Shown: positions 9,047-18,497, counted from the stretch's first letter. The stretch: DNA of 64,000 bases from JAWKTT01 sp041398965 (GCA_041398965.1 JAWKTT010000007.1:62001-126000), one strand, 5' to 3'. Numbers and translations are program-made. The notes: generated by a model from the letters alone, not told the origin.

Positions 9047-10471
9047 TCATGCGAGAATCGGTGACAATACATCTCCAGCGACGTCGGTCAGGCGGTACCG
9101 GCGTCCGTTGTGAAGAAACGTCAGCCGCTCGTGATCGATGCCCAATAAGTGGAGCATGGTCGCATGCAGATCGTGTACGGAAACCCGATCAATAGCGGCT
9201 CGGTATCCAATGTCATCCAGTTCGCCGTAACTGACGCCTCGCTTGATCCCCGCGCCAGTCATGAAGATGCCGAAGCCGTTGGGGTTGTGATCACGTCCGC
9301 CATTCCCTTGCGAGACCGGCATGCGACCGAATTCGCCCCCCCAGATGACTAGCGTGTCGTTGATGAGTCCGGACCGTTTCAGATCGGTGAGCAGGGCGTC
9401 GATAGGGCGGTCCGTGGCGCGGCAGTGACCACGGTGATTTCCGTTCAAGTCGCTGTGGGCGTCCCACTCACCATCGCTATAGACCTGCACGAAGCGAACG
9501 CCTCGTTCCACGAGACGACGGGCCATCAGGCATTTGGACCCGAATGACTTCGTTTCCTTCTCGTCGATTCCGTACATCTTGCGGGTCTCTGCGGTTTCGG
9601 TGCTAAAGTCGACAAGGTCAGTCGCCTCCATCTGCATCCGATAGGCGAGTTCAAAACTCTGGATGCGTCCCAGCAATTCCTCTTCGCCGGGACGTTTTTC
9701 CCTATGACGCTGATTGAGCTGTGCCATCAGATCCAATTGAGCCCGCTGATCCGCCTGAGTCACACCATCCGGACGAGATAAGTTGATGACGGGGTTCCCT
9801 TCGGGGCGGAACAGGGTTCCCTGATAGGTTGTCGGCAGGAATCCGGAACTCCAGTTGAGGTTGCCCCCTTTGACTCCCTGATTGTTCCCGAGCACCACGA
9901 ACCCCGGCATGTTTTCGTTCTCGGAGCCAAGTCCGTACGTCACCCATGCACCAGCACTTGGGAAACCGGGACGCGGGATGCCGGTGTTGATTTGGTACAA
10001 CGCCGGGACGTGATCGTTCGACTCACTATAGCAGGAACGAATGAACGCGAAGTCATCAACATGCTTCGCGACGTTTGTGTAATGCTCGCAGACCCACGAT
10101 CCGGTCTCGCCATACTGTTTGAACTTGTAGGGAGACTTCATCAACGGGCCGGGATTGCCATTGAAGACGTCGATGTCGAGCTTTTGCCCATCACGTCTGG
10201 TCAACTCTGGCTTCGGGTCAAAGAGGTCGACCGCACTGGGGGCTCCTTCCATGAACAGCCAGATCACCGCCTTGGCTTTTGCGGGGAAATGTCCTGCTTT
10301 GGGGGCCAGTGGGTTGAGCGCAATTTGCACCCCATCGGCAGCGCGTAACTGTCTGTGACCGAGCATTTCGGACAGTGCGAGCATTCCCATGCCCGCACCC
10401 GCCTTGGCCAGCAGATCGCGACGGGACAGGTGATTCTGAAATCGTCCGCAGTGTTGTTGCAGAGTGTTCAT
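9047..10471 (-). CDS. DUF1501 domain protein, twin-arginine exported
   Basis: This 474-residue protein belongs to a planctomycete-expanded family distantly related to sulfatases and alkaline phosphatases; the reaction is unknown. A twin-arginine signal (LSRRDLLAKAGAGMGMLALS, from residue 15) predicts folded export. The body shows family blocks such as KAKAVIWLFMEGAPSAVDLFDPKP, the RSCYSESNDHVPALY region and the C-terminal WGGEFGRMPVSQGNGGRDHNPNGF, where Asp and His are likely metal ligands. It begins 6 bases after the stop of the DUF1549/DUF1553 gene. The two families nearly always occur together, which suggests a joint periplasmic function. It is the last gene of the unit led by the GntR regulator. 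Confidence 0.93.
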   Translation of the reverse strand: MNTLQQHCGRFQNHLSRRDLLAKAGAGMGMLALSEMLGHRQLRAADGVQIALNPLAPKAGHFPAKAKAVIWLFMEGAPSAVDLFDPKPELTRRDGQKLDIDVFNGNPGPLMKSPYKFKQYGETGSWVCEHYTNVAKHVDDFAFIRSCYSESNDHVPALYQINTGIPRPGFPSAGAWVTYGLGSENENMPGFVVLGNNQGVKGGNLNWSSGFLPTTYQGTLFRPEGNPVINLSRPDGVTQADQRAQLDLMAQLNQRHREKRPGEEELLGRIQSFELAYRMQMEATDLVDFSTETAETRKMYGIDEKETKSFGSKCLMARRLVERGVRFVQVYSDGEWDAHSDLNGNHRGHCRATDRPIDALLTDLKRSGLINDTLVIWGGEFGRMPVSQGNGGRDHNPNGFGIFMTGAGIKRGVSYGELDDIGYRAAIDRVSVHDLHATMLHLLGIDHERLTFLHNGRRYRLTDVAGDVLSPILA

Positions 10472-10477
10472 GTTGAC

Positions 10478-13183
10478 TCAATCGACATAGATGAATTCGT
10501 TTAGTCCGAATAATGACTGGCACAAATCGACCCATGCGTCACGGTTTGCTGTCTCTGGGCCAGATTTCTTGTCGCGTTGCAGGCGAGCTTCGGTTTGTGA
10601 TTGAAGAAAACTTTGTGCCGCCGCCAATTCGTCGGCGTCGGGTTCGCGGTGCAGTGTGAACTGAAAAGCTCGCCGAAGCCAGGTGTTTGTGTCGCCACCC
10701 GCTTGTTCGGCAACACGTTTCGCGAGTTCTTCCGCCCGCAGCCTGACAAACGGATCGTTCAGCAATGCCAGCGCTTGCGGTGCGACGGTGGTGTTGACAC
10801 GTCGTCCGCAGCTGACTTGTGCATCGGGGGCGTCGAATGCCTGCATCAGTGGATACTGCACAACTCGCTTGTGGAACATGTAAACCGAGCGGCGACGGTT
10901 CTCTGGCCCGTCCTTAACATCCCGAGGATAGGGACTCTTGACGTTCCGGGCCTGCATCGCTTCCACGGCAATGGGTGGCTTGAAGCTGGGGCCATACATT
11001 TGCGTGTTGAGTGTCCCGGCCGATGCGAGCATGGCATCACGCAGAGCCTCGGCTTCGAGTCGTCGGGGACGATATCGCCACAAAAGGCGGTTATCCGGGT
11101 CGATGGCTGCCTTCGCGGCGTCGAATGCCGATGACTGCTGATACGTTGCACTGTTGATGATGAGTTCATGAATATGTTTGACGCTCCAGTTGCTCTTCAC
11201 AAACTCGCCGGCAAGCCATTCCAACAGTTCTGGATGTGTGGGCCTCTCGCCTCGCGTGCCGAAGTCGTTGGGAGTACGAACGAGTCCCTCTCCGAAATGA
11301 TGCTGCCAGATGCGGTTGACCATGACACGGGCCAGCAGAGAACCAGCTCCATGATCGAGGTCGGTGATCCATTCCGCCAACGCCCGCCGCTGCTGGGTAC
11401 TATCGTCACGAAGTCGATTCTGTCGGGCCGAATCCCAATAGTCCTTGGCGGACTTGTCGAGAGTCAGTACCGTTAGAAATCCAAGGTCCATCTTTTCTCG
11501 ACGGGCAAGAAAATCCCCCCGTTCGAAGAACCAGGAATCTGGTGGCTCGGCGGCGAAGTCGGCAAAGGCGAATGCTGCGGGGAAATCAGCCGGCTTGCGT
11601 TTCGCAATTGCCTGCACCGTTGCCTCCAGTTCGCTCCACTTCTTCTGATCTGTCTTAGACAAAGCTGCAACAGACTCACTGTCGGAAATCGACAATTCCT
11701 TTTTGAATCGACTTGCGAGCTTCTTCGACTCGGCGTCATCGGGCATCTCGGCGAGAAGTTTCTTTTGAGCGTCACCAATTTCCAACTGATCGATCTTCTG
11801 GAGTCTCAAGGTTTCGACAACGGATCGACTGGCAGTCTTTAACCATTCGTCGAGTCCCTTCACGGCGGCGTCGTATTCGGTCTGCCAGGTGGAGAGATTC
11901 TTCCGAAACTCTTGCACCTTATTTGGAGAGGCCAGTGGGACATCTTTACGATCACCGCTGTTGAATATCCGCATCAGACGGTAGTAATCGCGTGAAGTGA
12001 TTGGGTCGTACTTGTGGTCATGGCAGCGGCAGCACCCGATCGTCAGCCCGAGCAGGCCCTGACTTGTTGTCGAGAGCATGTCGTCGAGTTGGTTGGCCCG
12101 CAGTCGCAGCTTCTCCTCCTCCATCGGCACGTTCAGGTTTTCGCTGAAACCTGCCACTATAAACCCAGTGGCCGCAATGGCGTCGGGCGTGTCCGGTGCG
12201 AGTTCGTCTCCCGCGAGTTGCCAACGGACAAACTGGTCGAAGGGGAGGTCCTCGTTCAGCGACCGGATCACGAAGTCGCGATAGCGATAAGCATTGGGCC
12301 GATCGGCATCTCCTTCCATTCCATTACTGTCCGCATACCGGGCGACATCAAGCCAGTGCCGGGCCCAACGCTCGCCGTAGTGTTCAGACTTCAGAAGTCG
12401 AGAGACCACTTCCTGCGGAAGCCCAGACGCGGACTCCGATGCATCGACTTCAATTCCGAGTTGCTCCTCACTTCGCCTGCCTCCGTCCTCCTGCCACTGC
12501 GGCGGCAGCCCGATGAGATCAAAATACACCCGGCGCATGAGAGTACGAGTATTGGCTCGATGATTCGGTTGCAGACCGTTCGCTTCGTGTGAATGTCCGA
12601 TGAAGCGGTCGATGGGGGATAAGACCCATGCCTCATTCTGAACTTTTGGTAACTCGACCGTCTGCAGCGGGCGAAAGGACCAGTGTTGCCGATCCTCCTC
12701 GGTGATGACCAGTTCCGACGGAGTTTCAGCGACCGGACCATCTGCTTGGGGCCAGACGGCTCCACCATCGACCCATCGTCGCAGTTTTTCGATTTGATCG
12801 GCCGAAAGCGATTCTCCTTCCGGCGGCATACGCTCGCTCTCATCTTTCGAAGTGATTCGTTCAATTAAGCGACTCTTTCCAGCATTGAGTGGGACGATCG
12901 CCGGTTCTTTAGAATCTCCCCCTCTTACAGCAGATTCCCAAACATCAAGCCGCAACCCTCCCTGTTGCTTTTGCGGTCCATGACACTTCAGGCAATGCCG
13001 CGTTAGGATCGGCGCGATGTCACGCTGGTATTCGACTGGGGCGGCATGAACCGCGCAGGCCAATGCCATCAGCATGGCCAAGGCTAAGAGAACCAACGTT
13101 CCGTTTCGTCGAAGGCAACGCGGATCCCATACATCGAATCGCCACGGAAATCGGATCTGATTAAACGCGCGAACTGTTGTCAT
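10478..13183 (-). CDS. Planctomycete cytochrome c with DUF1549 and DUF1553 (PSD1) domains
   Basis: This 901-residue exported protein has a signal/anchor at about 29-48, then a PSCyt1 heme-binding domain with CLKCH at 64-68 and the family block MPPEGESLSADQIEKLRRWV near 115-135. A DUF1549 (PSCyt2) domain follows from about residue 190 (LSPIDRFIG, RRVYFDLIGLPP). A predicted coiled-coil linker spans about 410-530, and a DUF1553 domain ends the protein (LARVMVNRIWQHHFGEGLV, CGRRVNTTVAPQALALLNDPF). Function is unproven; coupling of extracellular polymer breakdown to electron transfer has been proposed for the family. Its start lies 3 bases after the GntR stop and its stop 6 bases before the DUF1501 start, so the three genes look co-transcribed. 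Confidence 0.93.
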   Translation of the reverse strand: MTTVRAFNQIRFPWRFDVWDPRCLRRNGTLVLLALAMLMALACAVHAAPVEYQRDIAPILTRHCLKCHGPQKQQGGLRLDVWESAVRGGDSKEPAIVPLNAGKSRLIERITSKDESERMPPEGESLSADQIEKLRRWVDGGAVWPQADGPVAETPSELVITEEDRQHWSFRPLQTVELPKVQNEAWVLSPIDRFIGHSHEANGLQPNHRANTRTLMRRVYFDLIGLPPQWQEDGGRRSEEQLGIEVDASESASGLPQEVVSRLLKSEHYGERWARHWLDVARYADSNGMEGDADRPNAYRYRDFVIRSLNEDLPFDQFVRWQLAGDELAPDTPDAIAATGFIVAGFSENLNVPMEEEKLRLRANQLDDMLSTTSQGLLGLTIGCCRCHDHKYDPITSRDYYRLMRIFNSGDRKDVPLASPNKVQEFRKNLSTWQTEYDAAVKGLDEWLKTASRSVVETLRLQKIDQLEIGDAQKKLLAEMPDDAESKKLASRFKKELSISDSESVAALSKTDQKKWSELEATVQAIAKRKPADFPAAFAFADFAAEPPDSWFFERGDFLARREKMDLGFLTVLTLDKSAKDYWDSARQNRLRDDSTQQRRALAEWITDLDHGAGSLLARVMVNRIWQHHFGEGLVRTPNDFGTRGERPTHPELLEWLAGEFVKSNWSVKHIHELIINSATYQQSSAFDAAKAAIDPDNRLLWRYRPRRLEAEALRDAMLASAGTLNTQMYGPSFKPPIAVEAMQARNVKSPYPRDVKDGPENRRRSVYMFHKRVVQYPLMQAFDAPDAQVSCGRRVNTTVAPQALALLNDPFVRLRAEELAKRVAEQAGGDTNTWLRRAFQFTLHREPDADELAAAQSFLQSQTEARLQRDKKSGPETANRDAWVDLCQSLFGLNEFIYVD

Positions 13184-13186
13184 AAT

Positions 13187-13876
13187 CTAATTCCGCTTTC
13201 GACCATTTCCCGGGACAAGTGTGTTCAGTCCGCGACGAAGATGCTCCACCATGTACTTGGCGGCGCGCACACCATCCCCCTGTTCCAGCAGATCGAGGAT
13301 GCGTCGATGTTCGTCCACGCTGGCCTGCATTCGTTGGGGGACATGTTCAATAACTCGCATGACGATACGAAAAATGCGGTCGCGAAGTTGACGCAGGACT
13401 CGCTCGATGTCTGCATTACCCGCATATTCGGCCAAGAGCAGATGGAACTCACTGTCGCGGGTAATAAAGGCTTCGACGTTGTTCGTCCGCAGACATTTTT
13501 CATACGCGGCCACGTTCGCCCGTAACTGCTCAAGTTGACAGGTCGAGATTCTCGTTGCCAATTTACGGACAACCAGTGTTTCGAGGGCCTGACGAATCTC
13601 AAAATGATCGACAATTTCGTTGGTCGTCAGATTATGGACAACAATACCCCGTTGCGGCCCAATGGAGAGCAGTCCCTCGTTCTCTAATCGCTCGATTGCT
13701 GACCGGACGGGAGAGAGACTCATCCCGAGTTCCGTCGCCAGGCCACGGGTGGACAGGAAAGGCGCTTGCTCAAGCTGACCGCACAATATCCGAGACTTGA
13801 GTTCCGAATAGGCTCGCTCTCGCAGCAAGCCGCAATTCGTCGCATCTTCACTTCCTGGCGTCTGAACCGATTTCAT
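13187..13876 (-). CDS. GntR-family regulator, FadR/FCD type
   Basis: The 229-residue repressor-type regulator has an N-terminal winged helix (about 18-85) with LSTRGLATELGMSLSPVRSAIERLENEGLL, then an all-helical FCD ligand domain (about 90-220). The metal-site residues expected of FCD proteins are visible: Asp and His in RDSEFHLLLA, His in VDEHRRILDLL and His in VEHLRRGLN. Members usually sense sugar acids or other carboxylates. It is the first gene of a unit with the DUF1553 and DUF1501 genes (3-bp spacing to the next start), and a perfect palindrome lies just upstream of its own start, which points to autoregulation of the whole unit. The ligand cannot be read from the sequence. Confidence 0.93.
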   Translation of the reverse strand: MKSVQTPGSEDATNCGLLRERAYSELKSRILCGQLEQAPFLSTRGLATELGMSLSPVRSAIERLENEGLLSIGPQRGIVVHNLTTNEIVDHFEIRQALETLVVRKLATRISTCQLEQLRANVAAYEKCLRTNNVEAFITRDSEFHLLLAEYAGNADIERVLRQLRDRIFRIVMRVIEHVPQRMQASVDEHRRILDLLEQGDGVRAAKYMVEHLRRGLNTLVPGNGRKRN

Positions 13877-13906
13877 GGCAGGGACTCAATTCCACTGGAA
13901 TGCCAC

Positions 13907-13918
13907 CTGATATATCAG
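13907..13918. promoter_or_regulatory. Probable GntR operator
   Basis: CTGATATATCAG is a perfect 12-bp palindrome, 30 bases upstream of the GntR start codon, flanked by partly symmetric CCAC and TGGTG. Its AT-rich core and length fit sites of FadR-type regulators. I infer that the adjacent regulator binds here and controls its own operon. Confidence 0.6.
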
Positions 13919-14198
13919 TGGTGATGGTAGCACTTTCGTTTTGACCGTCAAACACATGCATGAACTATTACTACCTTTCAGAGACTGGTCCTTCGCGACG
14001 CAAACGTCACCGGTGCCGCTGTGCCAACGGGCAGTGGCACATTGCCGTAATCCTCCGACGTGCGAATGACGCTGCGACTCCGAGTCGCTCGTTTCTGGCT
14101 TGCCGTCGAAATTCAAACAACGAGAAACAAGAGGTCGATGTCCACGACGTTGCCTGCGGTCCTTTGAACACGGCTGGACAGAGTTTCAGACTCTCGCC

Positions 14199-14217
14199 CG
14201 ATGTTTCATGAACATCG
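14199..14217. promoter_or_regulatory. Palindrome with 7-bp arms upstream of the esterase-sulfatase gene
   Basis: CGATGTT-TCATG-AACATCG has perfect arms around a 5-bp centre. It differs from the GntR palindrome. It lies about 250 bp before the esterase-sulfatase start, far for a simple operator but usable as an activator or looping site. Confidence 0.3.
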
Positions 14218-14465
14218 CCGCAGCTCAATGCGAATGTCGTCACCGCGAACAGATTTCCCCACCAATAGGAGACCGCCCCATACAACACCCGAAGTTGACC
14301 GTTGGAATGACAGGGGCGTCTCGCTTCCTGTACTATGGCGTACCTACTCAGCACACCTTGTCAACGACGGGAGAGGTTCGGGCGATCGAGTTTGGTAGGT
14401 GACTACGGAATTCGTTTCGCCTGTCGTGTGAAACTTCGCCCCTAATGAACTTTCAGGAGAGCAGC

Positions 14466-16907
14466 ATGAAGCGATCATCGATCTTGTTCGTCTTATACTC
14501 GTTGATTGGTATCGGACTGTCGGGTGCGCGCGTCTCTGGAGAGACACGCGACTTGATTCTTGTGGCGGGGCAGTCGAATGCGGTGGGGTATGATGCCAAC
14601 CCCGACGACTTGCCCGTGGACGAGACAGACAAGAACGTCCTGTTCTGGTTCCGTACCGGCGATCCGCCGCCGGATAGATACGACACGACGAGTTCCCGCA
14701 AGTGGACGACGCTGGGGGTCCAACCGAAGGGGACGCCGGGCCCCAAAGAAGCAGTTGACGGTATGCCGCCGTTGCCTCGCCAGTATGGAAACTTCCAATC
14801 CTCAAAGGGGGGCTTCGGTCCCGAGATCGGCTTCTCGCGGGAATGGCAGAAGCAAGGGGGAGCCCCATTGGCAATCGTGAAGGTTGCCTTGAGTGGAACA
14901 GGTCTGCGGACCGACTGGAACCCAGCGGATCCAGGTCCGAGTGGGGCCTGTTATCGCGCACTTGTCGAAGAGACCCGGATGGCGATCGCCGCTGCAGCTG
15001 AACAGGGGGTCGAGCTTCGACCACGGGGGATGATCTGGGTGCAAGGGGAGAGTGACTCGAATCCGCAGGACGCAGCGAATTATGAACAAGCTCTCGCGGC
15101 GATGTTGGCAGCCTTGCGAAAGGACTTGAAGTCTCCCGACTTGCTTGCACTGCTGAGCGTCAACAGTCGATTCGGAAACGGAAAGAACCCACACGTCGCC
15201 ACGGTGATCGCGGCGCAGAAATCTTTGGCCGATAGGGATCCCTTGTCGCAGTTTGTCGATACTGACGGAGCCGAAACGCTCGGCCCATCGCACACACATT
15301 TTACCGCCAAAGGGACGCTCGATATTGGCCGGCGATTCGCCGCCTCCTATCAGGAGTACGCTGCCAAAGAGGCCGTAACCGAACCCGCTCGCCAACCTGA
15401 GACATCCTCAACTGTCACCGTAGCACAAGGGAAACGAAAACTACCGAACATCATCTTCTTGCTGACGGACGATCAGGGCTATGGTGACATTTCGGCTCAC
15501 GGAAACCCGGTTCTCAAGACGCCGCATCTCGATCGGTTGCGGGCCGAGAGCGTGCGGTTCACAGACTTCCACGTCAGTCCGACCTGTGCCCCGACTCGTA
15601 GTGCGTTGATGACGGGGCGACACGAGTTTAAGAACGGCGTAACCCATACGATTCTCGAACGCGAACGGATGACGCTCGATGCGACAACCATTGCCCAAGT
15701 GCTCAAGTCGGCAGGTTACACGACCGGCATCTTCGGGAAGTGGCATCTCGGAGATGAAGCCGAGTATCAGCCGAACGCTCGTGGGTTCGACGAAGTCTAC
15801 ATTCACGGCGGAGGAGGCATTGGCCAAACGTATCCCGGTTCGTGCGGTGATGCTCCGGGGAACAAATACTTCGACCCGGCAATTCTGCACAATGGCAAGT
15901 TTGAAAAGACCAAAGGTTATTGCACCGATCTCTTCTACCAACAGGCGACCACTTGGATCGACGCCCAGCGAAAGAAAGGGCGACCCTTTTTCGCCTATGT
16001 CCCGACAAACGCTCCCCATGCGCCGTATATCGCCAAGCCGAAAGACCGGGCACTTTACGAATCCGCAATGAAGGACGGCAAAGGACTGAATGAAAACGCC
16101 ATCAGCTTTTTTGGAATGTTGGAGTGCATCGATCAAAACGTCGGTCAGTTGTTAAACAAACTCGATGAATGGGGGATTGCCGAGGAGACCATCGTCATCT
16201 TCATGAACGACAACGGCGGAACAGCCGGGGTCTCGGTCTTCAACGCCGACATGCGTGGTTCAAAGGGGACTGCCTGGTTGGGTGGGACACGAGCAAACTC
16301 TTTTTGGAGATGGCCGGGGACGCTAAAACCCGCGGACTGCACGGCTCTCTCGGCTCACATTGACTTCTTCCCCACACTGGCCGAGATCAGCGGAGCGACG
16401 ATCCCGGAAGCCGCACTCAAGCAAGTGGAAGGCCGCAGTTTGCTGCCACTACTCAAGAACCCAGCGCATCACTGGGAAGACCGCCATCTTTTCACGCATC
16501 AGGGACGCTGGAGAAAGTTGGAAGATCCGAACAAATCGAAATACCGGATGGCGTCTGTTCGCAACACGCGTTGGGCGATGGTCAGCGATAGCGGCGGAGC
16601 GGAACCCAAATGGCAACTGTTCGACCTGCAGAACGACTATGCTCAAAAGAACAACGTCATCGAACAGCACCCCGAAGTGGTCAAAGAGTTATCTGCCGCA
16701 TTTGATCAATGGTGGGAAGAGTGTTTGCCCTTGATGGTGAATGAGAAGTCGATGGGGCCGAAGATCAACCCGTTTCAGGAACTCTACTACAAGCAGTTTG
16801 GCGGCGAGCCGACTCCTCAGGATCTGAAACGAATGGAACCGAAAGGTGCCTTGGAGTTTGGAAAGGCTCCCCGAAAACCCCGTGCCCAGCCGAATGGGAC
16901 GAACTGA
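14466..16907 (+). CDS. Secreted acetylesterase (SASA-like) fused to a sulfatase
   Basis: The 813-residue exported enzyme has two catalytic domains after a signal peptide (1-26). Residues 28 to about 300 form an SGNH/SASA esterase: LVAGQSNAVGY carries the nucleophile Ser and MIWVQGESDS is the second block. The final block reads GPSHTHFTAKG, where the Asp of the usual DxxH appears replaced by Ser. Residues about 325-770 form a type I sulfatase: PNIIFLLTDDQGYGD holds the metal Asp pair, CAPTRSALMTGR (Cys374) is the site converted to formylglycine, GKWHLG follows, and MNDNGG completes the metal site. It would remove both acetyl and sulfate groups from one polysaccharide. AGGAG sits 10 bases before the ATG at 14466, which I prefer to the ATG at 14445. 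Confidence 0.92.
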   Translation: MKRSSILFVLYSLIGIGLSGARVSGETRDLILVAGQSNAVGYDANPDDLPVDETDKNVLFWFRTGDPPPDRYDTTSSRKWTTLGVQPKGTPGPKEAVDGMPPLPRQYGNFQSSKGGFGPEIGFSREWQKQGGAPLAIVKVALSGTGLRTDWNPADPGPSGACYRALVEETRMAIAAAAEQGVELRPRGMIWVQGESDSNPQDAANYEQALAAMLAALRKDLKSPDLLALLSVNSRFGNGKNPHVATVIAAQKSLADRDPLSQFVDTDGAETLGPSHTHFTAKGTLDIGRRFAASYQEYAAKEAVTEPARQPETSSTVTVAQGKRKLPNIIFLLTDDQGYGDISAHGNPVLKTPHLDRLRAESVRFTDFHVSPTCAPTRSALMTGRHEFKNGVTHTILERERMTLDATTIAQVLKSAGYTTGIFGKWHLGDEAEYQPNARGFDEVYIHGGGGIGQTYPGSCGDAPGNKYFDPAILHNGKFEKTKGYCTDLFYQQATTWIDAQRKKGRPFFAYVPTNAPHAPYIAKPKDRALYESAMKDGKGLNENAISFFGMLECIDQNVGQLLNKLDEWGIAEETIVIFMNDNGGTAGVSVFNADMRGSKGTAWLGGTRANSFWRWPGTLKPADCTALSAHIDFFPTLAEISGATIPEAALKQVEGRSLLPLLKNPAHHWEDRHLFTHQGRWRKLEDPNKSKYRMASVRNTRWAMVSDSGGAEPKWQLFDLQNDYAQKNNVIEQHPEVVKELSAAFDQWWEECLPLMVNEKSMGPKINPFQELYYKQFGGEPTPQDLKRMEPKGALEFGKAPRKPRAQPNGTN

Positions 16908-17248
16908 TCGGTGTCAGGTGCATGCTGTACTTTGCGAACTCCTCCTCTCGGAGACCCCATCCCACCAGAAACTCCTTCTCCACCGATTTCGACTCTCGCA
17001 GTTCAAACCGAGTTTTAGCGAGTGAGAAGAGGAGGAGGAGGCGTCTCGACGCAAACAATGAGTTGCATTCCGTCGAACCTGCCAGGAAAAGTTTGCCGCC
17101 AGCAATGGCATCATGTCGGGGGGGATGGAATAATCACCGTCAGTTTGGTTCACGGGTCATGAGACATTGCACAGATCATGGCCGTTCGAGCGAGTTGTTT
17201 CACAAAAACATTCGGGTGTCGTCCCGAGGAAATTGAAGGTGATCAGTC
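16908..17248. other. 341-bp intergenic region with purine-rich inverted arms
   Basis: No gene is supported. CTCCTCCTCT at 16939-16948 is matched in inverse by AGAGGAGGAG at 17028-17037, 79 bases later, inside a run of GAG repeats. The rest looks unstructured. The promoter of the Cys-cluster gene must lie in the right half. Confidence 0.4.
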
Positions 17249-17695
17249 ATGCCGAGTCAAAAGGTTCGTCGCGAAGATGTGAAGGGGGACGAGAGCCTGT
17301 GCGATTATTGCACGGCGAAGTGTTGTCGCTACTACGCATTTCCGATCGACGCTCCCGAGACTCGCAAAGAGTTTGACTACTTGCGATGGTTCATGCTGCA
17401 TGGCCGGGCATCGGTTTTCGTCGACAACGAAGTGTGGTATCTCATGGTCCATGCCGACTGCAATCATTTGCTTCCCGACAATCGATGTGGCATCTACTAC
17501 GAACGTCCGCAAATTTGTCGCGAGTACTCGACTGATGGCTGCGAGTACGATGGAGACGGGATCTACGACAAGTTTTTCGAGACTCCTGACCAAGTGTGGG
17601 AATACTCGCAAGCCGTGCTTCCGTTAGAAACGCCGCGCCGATTCTCGTCCGCCCCAGCCACTCCGGCCGAGGTGAAGTTGCCGATGTTGAATTGA
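17249..17695 (+). CDS. YkgJ-family cysteine cluster protein
   Basis: This small cytosolic protein of 148 residues belongs to a family thought to bind zinc or iron through Cys clusters. The first cluster is CDYCTAKCC (18-26); further Cys occur in ADCNHL, NRCGIY, QICREY and DGCEYD between about 70 and 97. The family pattern CxxCxxxCC followed by C-x(n)-C is intact. GAAGGTGATC, a strong SD, precedes the ATG. It ends 19 bases from the convergent acyltransferase. The biochemical role of the family is unknown. Confidence 0.85.
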   Translation: MPSQKVRREDVKGDESLCDYCTAKCCRYYAFPIDAPETRKEFDYLRWFMLHGRASVFVDNEVWYLMVHADCNHLLPDNRCGIYYERPQICREYSTDGCEYDGDGIYDKFFETPDQVWEYSQAVLPLETPRRFSSAPATPAEVKLPMLN

Positions 17696-17714
17696 GGGGC
17701 GAATGATGAGCAAT

Positions 17715-18497
17715 CTATCGGGGAGCCATGCCCCTCAGGTTAGGCTTGCTATCAATTGAAAGAGGCGGCATCTGGTGTTCCAAGTCGGCGAGTGACTGGC
17801 GGATGTAGGCGGTTAGCTCTTCAAGCACATCCGGCGTTGGTCGGCATCCCTTCCATCGACTGAGATCGAGTGCCGGACCGAACAGGACATCGGCCGGCTG
17901 ACGCTTCAAATAGGACGCAACCATCGACTCGCCTTGAGGGGAGTTCCGAACGAAGACCGGGTACGTCGGAGCTTCTCCCCGTAAAGCGAGCCATGCGACC
18001 CCAGTGTTGAAGGGGAGCAATCCGCTCCCCAAGTTGAGTCGCCCTTCCGGAAAAATACCGACGTACTCCCCCGCACGAAGTCGGCGGAGTGCCTCCTTGG
18101 CCGACGCCATATCGGCATGTTCTCGATCGACCGGAATGCTTCGGGCCGTACGAATGATCCATCCCAGTATCCCACGATCACTACAATACTCCTGGGCCGT
18201 CAGGAAGCCGATAACCCGCATCCGAAACCCCGACTGTTTTTTCAGGCTGGCACAGTAAATCAATAGCGGATCGACCGGACTGCGGTGATTCGCGACGATC
18301 AAAGCACCCGACTTTTCCGGCAGTGGACAGATGCCATGAATGCGTTGAGAACACATGATGACGCTGTAAAACTGCATGGCTCTCGAAAGCAGCCAGACGG
18401 AAATTCCTCCTGCTCTCGCGATCTGCCAGCCGATGACGAACAGGCCGATCAGCAGATAGAACCCCAAGACTACTAAGGCATTGAGATCTGATGACAT
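17715..18497 (-). CDS. Lysophospholipid acyltransferase (PlsC family)
   Basis: The predicted 1-acylglycerol-3-phosphate-type acyltransferase acts at the membrane in phospholipid synthesis. A hydrophobic N-terminal segment (LVVLGFYLLIGLFVIGW) is followed by the acyltransferase box NHRSPVD, which holds the catalytic His and Asp. The glycerophosphate-binding block FPEGRLN lies further on, then a downstream GVAWLAL motif. I prefer the ATG at 18497; the frame extends upstream to a TTG at 18545 with no visible SD. The substrate is not determinable, and it could act on an ornithine lipid or another lysolipid. It is convergent with the Cys-cluster gene. Confidence 0.87.
   Translation of the reverse strand: MSSDLNALVVLGFYLLIGLFVIGWQIARAGGISVWLLSRAMQFYSVIMCSQRIHGICPLPEKSGALIVANHRSPVDPLLIYCASLKKQSGFRMRVIGFLTAQEYCSDRGILGWIIRTARSIPVDREHADMASAKEALRRLRAGEYVGIFPEGRLNLGSGLLPFNTGVAWLALRGEAPTYPVFVRNSPQGESMVASYLKRQPADVLFGPALDLSRWKGCRPTPDVLEELTAYIRQSLADLEHQMPPLSIDSKPNLRGMAPR

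Larger units (their letters stand above)
13877..14465. other. 589-bp divergent intergenic region
   Basis: The region separates the GntR operon from the esterase-sulfatase gene. It holds the 12-bp palindrome next to GntR and a second palindrome at 14199-14217. The short open frames crossing it look random in composition, and I see no convincing gene. Both flanking promoters must lie here. Confidence 0.5.

Noticed and set aside
8751..9050. Possible minus-strand gene overlapping the DUF1501 stop by ATGA
   Set aside because: The ATGA overlap suggests coupling, but the 99-residue product has no motif and runs into the nadE coding region on the other strand.
17021..17041. GAG-rich run as a microsatellite or binding site
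   Set aside because: Only four imperfect repeats; it is as likely to be part of a weak inverted repeat with 16939-16948.
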